From Asterias amurensis (Eukaryota > Echinodermata > Asteroidea > Forcipulatida > Asteriidae), in NCBI RefSeq assembly GCF_032118995.1, contig NC_092663.1:4526001-4590000 (forward strand): a stretch of DNA of 64,000 nt. The letters run 5' to 3'. Positions within the stretch are counted from its first letter, which is position 1; every line of letters starts with the position of its first letter. Shown piece by piece: positions 1 through 10,296 of this stretch. Under the pieces are notes generated by a model. It saw only the letters and a program-made list of their open reading frames with translations, was not told the DNA's origin and did no database searches. Position numbers and translations under genes: made by a program.

Positions 1-106
1 TATTATAATGTATTCAGTGATGTGATCATGTGATTGATGAGTTCAGTTACCTCATGGTAAAAAGGATTTCTGTATCAATACCTGTTCTGTTTTTACCTGG
101 AATAGC

Positions 107-347
107 CAGGGCCCAATTTCATGGAGCTGTTTAAGCACAACAATTTGCTTAGCATGAAATTTGTGCCTCGATAAGAAACAGGATTTACTAACCAAATTTC
201 AATGTGATTTTCAGGATAAGCAAACAACAACTGAACACCAGTATCAAGCAATATGCAACAAATGAAAATTTGGTTGGTAAACCTGTTTTTATCAAGGCAG
301 GAATTTCCTGCTGAGCAAATTGTTGTGCTTAGCAGCTTTAAATTGTG
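107..347. mobile_element. MITE related to the GGGCCCAATTTCATGG family
   Basis: GGGCCCAATTTCATGGAGCT on the left and GCTTTAAATTGTGCCC on the right, with paired interior words ACCAAATTT and AAATTTGGT. A diverged copy. Confidence 0.65.
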
Positions 348-415
348 CCCTGTTCCTTTGTGTTTAGCTTTTGCTCATTCCTTTTAAAATAAACTATTCA
401 ATTAACTCCTTTAAT

Positions 416-780
416 TTAAAGGCAGTGGACACTATTGGTATAATTACACAAAATAGTTGTTTGCATAAAAACTTAATCGGTAACAAGCAATGGGGAGAGG
501 TTGATAGTTGTGAAAAACAGCTCCCTCGGAAGTCACGTAGTTTGTGAGAATTTTTTTTTCCACAAACTTGATTTTGAGACCTCAGAATTAGATTTTGAGG
601 TCCAAAAATTAAGCATCTGAAAGCACACACCTTTGTGTGACAAGATTTTTTTTTCCCTTCCATTTTATATTGAACCTCGATGACCAATTGAGCTCAAATT
701 TTCACAGGTTTGGTATGTTGAGATACACCAAGTGAGGAGACTGGACTGTGACAGTTACTAAAGGTGTCCAGTGTCTTTAA
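416..780. mobile_element. TTAA-flanked MITE, family A
   Basis: Ends CAGTGGACACTATTGGTA and GTGTCCAGTGTCTTTAA are inverted and bounded by TTAA. Conserved body words are GGGGAGAGGTTGATAGT, GAAACGGCTCCCTC, ACCAATTGAGCTCAAATTTT and ATACACCAAGTGAGAAGACT. TTAA flanks suggest a piggyBac-type transposase acting in trans (inference). Confidence 0.85.
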
Positions 781-1049
781 CACTGTTTATAAGTTGGTTG
801 TTAGCATTTATCACTAGTCATGCTGGTTGTTAGCAGTGAATGTTGCTTACACAACTAGCGCAGAAACTGTGCGCTTGCCCTGCTAGCTGAGAATGCTGAC
901 CGTAAGCGCATTATTCGGCGATAAGCAAAGCCATGAAATAGGGCCCTAATCTTTTGGGCCAACTGTCCTGATCCCTTCTACTTCTTCCAGCCCCAGGGTG
1001 TACACCCAACAGTGCCCAAAGTTTGTTCCAACATGGAGTCCTTGTTTGA

Positions 1050-1408
1050 ATAGTAACAATATTTGGTTTTTATATACGTGTAGCGCTTTATACATTACAT
1101 CATGTCTCAAAACGCTTTCAACATTATTATCCTGATCTCTGAGCAATTTTATTCCTTAAACCATCTCAGCTCCTGGGGAGTATACAGCCTATGTCGCCAA
1201 GTATTTAGCGCACTAAGCTATATCAATCACAAGAACCATCTCTGCCCTTGCAGGTACCCATTTACCCCTGGGTGGAGAGAATTATAGTAAAGTGTCTTGC
1301 TCAGGGACACAAGTGTCACGACCGGGATTCGAATCCACACTCTGCTGAACAGAAGCACCAGAGCTTGAGTTCGGTGCTCTTATTATCCGCTCGGCCATGA
1401 CACCCCTA
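1050..1408 (-). repeat. tRNA-Leu(CAA)-derived SINE, near full length
   Basis: On the minus strand it begins GGGGTGTCATGGCCGAGCGG, has ACTCAAGCTCTGGT where tRNA-Leu has ACTCAAGTTCTGGT, then a long variable arm and GGGTTCGAATCCCGGTCGTG. It continues through a conserved body (CCCCAGGAGCTGAGATGG) to a tail like GTATAAAGCGCTACACG. It lies 33 bp upstream of an FBXL4 exon. Confidence 0.8.
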
Positions 1409-1440
1409 TATTATTCTTATTTTTTACTTGTCCCAAACAG

Positions 1441-1570
1441 AGCTTGATTTATCATCGGTGCGGATCTTGGATAGTGACGCCTTTGACCCTCTGGCCACTC
1501 TGACCAACCTGACTAGACTGAATCTATACAGAACAAGGATATCCGAACAAGTGACCATCAAAATTATAAG
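1441..1570 (+). CDS. FBXL4: FBXL4 exon (first in window)
   Basis: The acceptor is the AG ending at 1440 after a T-rich tract; the donor is AAG/GTTTGA at 1571. The exon codes for two LRR strands, including LDLSSVRILDSDAF and LTRLNLYRTRISEQ, which match the AFNHIAKL...LVLYRTKVEQ part of human FBXL4 as remembered. It ends after two bases of an AGN codon that is completed by the next exon. The open frame runs on into the intron, so the exon end is set by the splice site and homology. Confidence 0.88.
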
Positions 1571-4500
1571 GTTTGATACATTTCTAATAGATGTTAAATT
1601 TGCATCGGGGAAAAGAATATTATTAATATTTGGTTTTTACCCATATACACCAATGTGTGTAGCACTGTATACTCAATACTTTCCCGAGTCCTGTGAAAAA
1701 AAATAAAACAAAAATAAAAAATCACAGGCATTTTACTCGGGTTGGATTCCAACCCACGACCTTTGCAATTCTAGAGCAGTGTCATACCAACTAGACCACC
1801 AAGATTGCCCGGTAGCTAGAGGCAGTTGGTATGTAGCCCCCCCCCCCAAAAAAAAAAACACTGTGTCTGGGGTCTTGATTTCACTTATTTCTTAAAACAC
1901 AATACAAACGGCCATATTATAAAGCGCCTTTTCGACAAGCAAGTTTGTCTATAAAGTTAGCAAACCAATTGAACAATCCTACAACATATTACAATTTGAT
2001 TAAGAAAAGTTTGAAGAGGTTTCTTGAACACTGGCAATGGGTTACAATTTGCAGTTTAGTGCAATATACATGTAGATGAAAGTCCATGGTGACAAGATGA
2101 GAGTGTTGCGATGGTTGAGTGATCAGTTAGGTGTGTGTGGTGTCGAAAGCTGATCGCAAGCTTGAGCGAGGCGGTTGGTAGAGAGCAAGGCAAGATTATT
2201 AGTAGCCCGTTAATATTCCTAGAAGGCATTGACCACAGTTACTAAAACTGTGAAAGTTACTCTCTCCCTGACCGGAAGCCAATGTAACCGATGAAAGCAG
2301 CCAGGGTGTCCCTTACAACCAGCTTATCACAGCCAACTCAACTACAAATAATTCCCAGTACCCCAAATCTTTGAGTTTTACAGGTTTTTCTTTGACCTTA
2401 CTGAGAGTTGCAATATTAGGGGTCAACATTAAGTGGATTTTCATGACAGTAGCAGGGCTAGTAATCCATAATTTTTAGTAGCCCAGATGAGAGTTCGGTA
2501 GCCCTAAAAATCACACTAGGTCTGAGGTCACTGCATAAATTGGTCACCGAAAGTATTTAATTTTACAGTTCCATAAGCACAGTTTTTTGCATTTTTTTTC
2601 CACTAGTCCGCCGGCTAACAAACTGTAAAAAATGAGTTGCCCTGTTGTTAACCTGGTAGTCCTGCGCTAGCAGGCTAGTGGCAGTTTCGACCCCGGGATC
2701 ATTCACTATTTTACACCCTGGAACCACTGGAACCAACCCAAGGCCAGTGATCCTGACCAACACGCCTACTTCTGGGTCTGATTTCACAAAGCAATCAAAT
2801 TAATCGCAAGACTTATTTTTAGTATCACCATAGTGATTTATGTTGTGACATCACACTTTACTTAGTAAAACTCTGCTTGATTTGCAGTTAAACGAACACG
2901 TTGCCTTGGATCGGTCGAGTTGGTCTTTGAAAAGTGTTTGTAACCGTTTGTTATGCATGCATTAATGGTTGGAAAGATGTTTTAAAAGAAGAATTTGCAT
3001 GTTTTTCCTTTTACCTCGTCGGCTAACACGGTCGGCCATTTATGGGAGTCAAATATTTGACTCCCATAAATGGCCGACCGTGTTAGTTCGCATAGTAAAA
3101 AGAAAACCATGCAATTTCGAGGCAAATTTGTGTGGATCATTGTATTCTACTTTTAAAACATCTTTCCAACCACATGCATTTTATTTAAAAAAAACGGTTT
3201 CAAACGCTGTTTATAGACTAACTCGTCCGAACCAAGGCAACGTGTTCCTTTAAGATCAATCTTAGGTCTTTGCGAAATTAGCCTCTGGTGTTAAATAGCT
3301 GAAATGCTAAAGAGCAGAGAGAAAGTCCTAATTGTTGTTTGCCTTTCTTAAGATATACTTGTTAGATTTTTGTATGCTAGTAACACTGTTTCCTAATATA
3401 AAATTTTATGAACAAGAACCTGTGAAATTGTGCATGTGTTGTAAGTAAACTTACAGGCAGTTACATCCTAAACCACATAATAACATTTCCATGACCAATT
3501 GATCAGATTAAGAAAGACCTGTTGAATCTAAACAAATGTTGTTTGTTTGTAGAAATTCACCAAAGCTGGAATATATCAATTTAGATGCTGTACAAACCAT
3601 ACAGAATTACGACAATGTGGCTGCAGAGCTCGCAAAATGCAGGTAAGTGCATGTAGGTGACAGGGCTTGAATTTTTGGGAAATCCGCAACAATAATGATA
3701 ATAACAATAAGGGATTTTTCAATAGTGCTTTATCACAGCCTGAAGGGTGTATCAAAGCACTTCCGACATTAGAAAAACATAGGTCTATGGCTAACCATTC
3801 ACATCCAATATTATGTCAATACCTTGTAGAATTGACAGATACTATCAGATATATCGAGCGTATTTTTTGAATAACAATTATATCAGTACAAACCACAAGG
3901 GAAACTGACTGGGTAAATTTTGAAATGATTTTTGGGGTTGAACAAAGAATTGACCAGAGTGGGATTCGAACCAACGACCTCCGGATTAACGTGCCGGCGC
4001 TCTACCAACTGAGCTATCTAGCCCTTTATTGGCGGTGTCCCTATTTTGTCAATAATATTTTGAATAATAATTATAGTACAAGTATGTATTTTGTAAGGCG
4101 CCAAAATCTACCAAAAGGTGCTCAAGTCGCACAAGAGTGAATCCACACACAGTAAAGAAAGAGGTAAATCAGACGAAGAACAATTACAGCCAAGCCATAT
4201 TAAACAACCTAGTTTTCAAACTAACTAAGTATAAACGCTAGGAATATTACGAATTTGAAGTGGTATTATGTCAATCCAGAGAGTCAGTCCAGCATAAGAA
4301 AATGACATCGTTCAAAGGTTAGCAGGGGTTTCTTGTTCATGAGTAGTCCACATCCTAGCCTTGCTCAAGGCAGTCGCATTATTCGCTCCGAAAAGACGCA
4401 GCTGTAAACCCACCCGCCGTATACCCTGTGCATGGTGTGTGCGATCACACCGAATTACCCACCCGTATACACACTGTCACATCGCACGAATACTGTTCAC

Positions 4501-7500
4501 ACAAGTCATCGCACTCGTACACCACTAACCGCATGCGGAGGCCGTCAGGCCGACAGCCTTGTCGGGTCTGTATCTTCCCGTTTTAATGTGTTGTATTGAA
4601 AAAATTCCAATAGTGGACGAAATTGGGGGGGCTTTAGGATATGCTAGTATGCAGCTCATGAATATGTATATCGTTCGTCAGACCTATCAGACAACACAGG
4701 ATGTGAGACAAATGAATTATTCATTTTGACGTCCAATCACGCACTTCCCTTATCACGACCTTTGGACCCTATCATGTGTCCGTGGTGGTGGTGTGTGAGG
4801 TAAACATGTCTCGTCTTTCGCGGGCATTATGGTAATGAGCTGACCGTGGGAACTCTTCGCTTATTATAGTAATGAGGTCAGTGGCTTCAACACAGATCCT
4901 ACAAGGCTGTCGGCCTGACGGCCTCCGCATGGGATGCGGATAGTGTACGAGGGCATCGTGTCGTGTGATGTTACGCACAGTGAATACGGGTGGGTTTTAC
5001 GCACAGTGAATACGGGTGGGTTTTTATACAGTGGCGGTCTATTTTCGGAGTGAATAATTCGACTGCCTTGAGCAAGGCTATCCACATCCCTGGCAATTCT
5101 TTGCTTTTAAAGGCAGTGGACACTATTGGTAATTACTCAAAATATTTATTAGCATAAAACCCTTTACTTGGTAACGCGTAATTGGGAGAGGTAGATCGTA
5201 TAAATCATTGTGAGAAACGGCTCCCTCTGAAGTGACATAGTTTTCAAGAAAGAAGTAATTTTCCACGAGATTGATTTCTAGACCTCAGATTTAGAATTTG
5301 AGGTCTCGAAATCAACCATCTAAAAGCACACAACTTCGTGTGACAAAGGGTGTTTTTCTTTTATTATTATCTCGCAACTTCGACGACCAATTGAGCTCAA
5401 ATTTTCACAGGTTTGTTATGTTATGCTTTAAATTGAGATACACCAAGTGAGAAGCCTGGTCTTTGACAATTACCAACAGTGTCCAGTGTCTTTAAGATAT
5501 TATACAAAAATTTCAAGGCCAGATGCTTCCAGAGGCACCATTTATAAATGAGGGGTACATTGAGTGGTGCTGTTTAGACCACTCTGTTGGTGTTCAGACA
5601 CTTTGAACTTTGTACAAACACTGCTTTTTCTCTTTTTCTTCTTCATTTTTTCACCAGTCTTCTCACTATGACTAGAGCAAGCTAGTCAAATTGTTGAGAC
5701 CAAATAAGAACTCATTCTGCGGTAGTGAAGTTAAAGCCATTGGACACTTTCAGAAAAGAAACAAAAATAAATGTTCACAGATTTACAACTAACTTCAAGG
5801 GTATACAGAAGATAGTGGTGAAAGACTTCTCTTGAAATATTATTCAATGAAATGCTTTACTTTTTGAGAAAACACTTAAACAATTATCAATTTTCGATGT
5901 TGAGAATTACGGATTTATTTTAAACACATGTCATGACACAGCGAAACGTGCGGAAACACGGGTGGGTTTTCCCGTTATTTTATCCCGACTCCAATGACCG
6001 ATTGAGCCTAAACTTTCACAGGTTTGTTGTTTTATATATAACTTGTAATACACAAAGTGTTGGCCTTGGATAATACTGTTTACCGAAAGTTTCCAGTGGC
6101 TTTAAAGGCAGTGGACACTATTGGTCATTACTCAAAATAATTATTAGCATAAAACCTTACTTGGTAACGAGTAATAGGGAGAGGTTGATTGTATAAAACA
6201 TTGTAAGAAACAGCTCCCTCTGAAGCGATGTAGTTTTCGAGAAAGAAGTTATTTTCCACGAATTTGATTTCGAGACCTCAGAGTAGAACTTGAGGTCTCT
6301 AAAAACAAGCATCTGAAAGCACACACGGTCGTGTGACAAGGGTGTTTTTTTTCTTCCATTATTATCTCGCAACTTCGACGACCGATTGAGCTCAAATTTC
6401 CACAGCTTTGTTATTTTATGCATATGTTGAGACACACCAAGTGAGAAGACTGGTCTTTGACAATTACCAATAGTGTCCAGTGTCTTAAATAACGATCCAG
6501 TAAAAAGCTTCCGCCAGGTAGTAGTTAAAAAGCAGGACAGTTCTTTTCAGAACAGAGAAGTCCCCGCGAACTCAAAAAATCTACTCCGCGGTAGTAGAAT
6601 ATCAAGCAAGACGGTTCTCAAAAAAAAAAATCTACCTGGCAAGTACGTAGACACACACATAGTATTACTGCAAACCAAATAATATACTTTTCATCCTGTT
6701 TTTTTTTGTTTCATATAGGAATTTACTAAGTGTGAATCTATGGCGAGCAAGGACTTTGACATTAACTGGTCTGAGCATTTTGGCAAAGGGATGCAAAGAT
6801 ATGTTGGAGATTGACCTAGGATGGTGGTAAGAAAATACTTTTGCTGAAAACAATTTGTTACTTTTTCCTTTAACATGCTTTTGTTTTTTTCCTATCACAT
6901 ATTCGTGACTTTGACTTTATTTTAAAGGATTTGGGTACTTTTTAAAAATGTCCATAGATTTACATTAAACTTACAGGGTTTGATAATGACAGTGGAAAGC
7001 TTCCCTTCAAATAATACTTACTGAGGTGCTGTACTTTTTGAGAAATGAGTAAAACATAAATGAAAATCTATTTTGTAAATGCTCAAAATAATTTGGGTCT
7101 AATGAGTCACTATAGTCTAGTGATCGCGTGCGCGTGTTTTGCGGGAACTAGTACCCGAGCGGGCACTACTCTCTGAAAATAGTGCCTGGTTTCAACGCCC
7201 TCTCTTGACTTGAACAGTGAACAACAACTACAAAACTTCCTTTCTTTTACAGATTTCTGTTCTTATTTGACATTTAAGACCGAGCTGTGTTATAAAACAC
7301 ATATTGACTGGCATAATTCGGTAACTAGTGTACGTCTATTCCCCCTCGGGCCTGTGAGTGACCAGAAGAGCTACCCTTTTCCTTTGGCCTCGGGAAACAG
7401 GTCGCTCTTCTGGTCACTCAAAGTCCCTCGGGGGAATAGACGTACACTAGTTACCGAATTATGCCAGTCAATATGTGTATAATAAGGTCCACTGCCTAAA

Positions 7501-10265
7501 ACGTCCTTTTTGTCTGATCTCACACCTGTTATCTCCTTTTTCTAAAACAGTGGATTGAATCTAACCAATCACAAACCATTTGACTGCCCCACGACACACC
7601 ACACTGTTTTAAAATGTTATCTTTGGGTGGCATGGTTTGCTTGTGCGTAAAGTGCTCGCCTCTCAACAAGGTGACCCTGGTTCGATTCCTGGCCGGGGCC
7701 ATATGTGAGTTCAGTTGTGCGTTGGTTCTCTGCTGTGCCACGAGGGTTTTCCAAACCATACGGTTTTCCTCCCTCGGGAAAAAAAATCAAACACTTTCGA
7801 TCTTTGGCTGTGCTCCATGGTCATAATGGGTTGATGTGGCTGGCTGCCAAAGGGGCCCTTGCATGCCAGCTTCTCGAACACGTTGTAGCCGCGTCCTTCG
7901 CAATTCAGGTCTTAGCTGCGAGTAAGGATGATTAGCCCCCCAAATTATTAATATTAACCTTCTAAAAATTATATCTTTGGTTTACAGCGTTTGGTTGAGA
8001 TCTGATGGCAGCAACTACCACATTGAAAACTTTGTACAGTCCTGCAAGAAACTACGCAAACTCTACCTAACTGCACTCAGGTATAATATGATTGATAAAA
8101 GATCAGGATTTATGTTATGTATTCTATTTGTATTGAGGCTCTATTTTTGCTTATATAACTGACATACAGATCCTTGTCATTTGATTGGTGGAACTTACTT
8201 CACGTGACATTCACTATTTATCCCATCCGCACCGGCGATCAAAAAGACCTATTCGCCCATGGGGAATAGCATTTCCCATTCAACAGTTAGGATCATCCTT
8301 GTTCCCAATGTTTTTGAGCAGTACAGCGCCGCAAAGGAGCACCTGTGCAAAAGGTTGTAGATCCGATTTGTGCATTGCGGCCGGGGCTATATGATTTGTG
8401 TGATTTTTCATAATAAAATACTTTATCAAATGACAAGGATTTATTTGTCTGTTATATAAAACAAATATTGTATACTATTCTGAGCATTTTCACTGGAACT
8501 CTCCCCCTGTCTTCCTAAGTATTTCTCCAGCCATGCCTCGTTTTTGTCTTATTCATTGTTTTCCCGATGCGTCCAAATGTAAACCAAATATATCTTGAGA
8601 AATCGAATAAGAAAACGATAGAGCTTTCTCTTTGATATTCAGCATTTAGATTATTTGACACCAATAGTAGGCCTGTAGGTCAGGATCACTGGCCATGGGA
8701 AAGTAAAACTGACCAAGTTTATCTTGAGAAATCCAATAAGAAACAGTTAGAGCTTTCTCTCTGCTCTTCAGAGTTTTTGGTGATTTGAAACCAGCAAGTA
8801 GGCCTGCATGTAAGGATCACTGACCTTGGGGAAGTGGGTTCCGGAGTAAATATTTATAATCACATTTACTTTACTAAACATGCTAAACAGCAAATAAAAG
8901 ACACAGTAAAATCTGTTTCCTTGTTTATCATCTTTTCTGTAGGGCCTGAGGTAAACTTTTTTATAGAAAGTGCGCTTTATAAAGTTGTATTATTGATATT
9001 ATTGGTATAATTCAGATATTTTATCTAATGGGAAATTCAAGTAACGTTGTGTATCCACTGCTTCTAATCCACTCTTCTACCTGCCTGTACAGTATATGGG
9101 GTTGTAATCTTGTCATTTAGCATTGGGAGAAAGACTCTGCCTGACTCAAAACCTCAGGCCATCAACTATTTTGTGCACTTACACGATCAGCAGCCGATTT
9201 CACGAAACTTTACGCAACTGCGTTAGTCCACTTACACAACGTTTATGATGTAACTGTAAGTTGCGCCATAAACGTTGCGCAAATGTACTTACACAGTTGT
9301 GGATAGTTTCATGAAATCAGCCACAAGCCTATTTGCTTCATTTTTGCATGGACACCAACGCATTTTCTCCTTATTAGAGGGAACCGGATGAGCAAATTGT
9401 AAATTTCGACTGGAGCATTTCAAGGGCACCACGGTAATGACCAGGGGGGACTGAGGCAAACAGCTTTGTTGCCTCTGTGAAGTATCAGGCCTAGCTGTAC
9501 CATTGTGTGTAGGTGTTTTGGTTGATAGCAGATAGTTCTATTATCTCAGGGTACATTATGGTTTTGAGAGTTAAACCTTTTTTATTGGTATCTGTGTTTC
9601 AGGAGTGTGTCAGACAGTGACTTGTACGCTATAGCTGCCAATCTACCAGATCTTGAACAGTTAGACATCCTAGGTACATTAGCCGTCGGTCCGATGAGTG
9701 TGCAGAGGTAGGATTTCTTAAACAGTCTTCATAACAAGAAAGTTGCATAATAGAATTTCCTTGTTTAGTACATTGAATTACTGGGGTCATTAACTTTCTG
9801 CCGGCCTGATACTTCACAGAGGCAATGAAGGCGATTGCCTCCCTGCCCCCTGGTCATTGTCTTGGTGCCCTTGGTGAAACACTCCATAATTTCAACATAC
9901 ATGTAGGGTGCTCTTTACCAAGGAAAATATACCTTGGTGCCCCTGCCCTTTCAAGAGCGAAGCACAGTATTACTAGCTGAGCAGATTGAATCTGCCTGGG
10001 GCACTCGGAATGCCCTACTGGTTTTTGCATGATCTAATTAATTGAGTCCAATTTAATGTTTTGGGGGAAAAGAACTACATGGAGATAACAGGTGTGAGTT
10101 GTCAAAACAAAATGATGTTTTATTCTAGCCTCTTCTTTGTTAGTTCTTTGGAATAACAAGTCTCTAACCTCACGTTAAATTGGTGTTAAATGTCATTTTA
10201 TTTGATACTTTTTCAGACTTGAAGACACTGGACATCATTGGTTATTGTCATAATAATAATAATAA

Positions 10266-10296
<31 letters not shown>

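Larger units (their letters stand above)
5650..6690. mobile_element. MITE of the 51375 family, split by two TTAA MITEs
   Basis: The left part (CTAGAGCAAGCTAGTCAAAT, 5670-5730) and right part (GGACAGTTCTTTTCAGAACA, 6535 on, to about 6690) are in the order seen at 51420-51710. The family B and A copies (5731-6488) fill the gap. Confidence 0.7.

Noticed and set aside
4772-5085. Minus-strand frames of about 70 codons
   Set aside because: They lie in the inverted end of the 725-bp MULE-like element and are not kept in the other arm.
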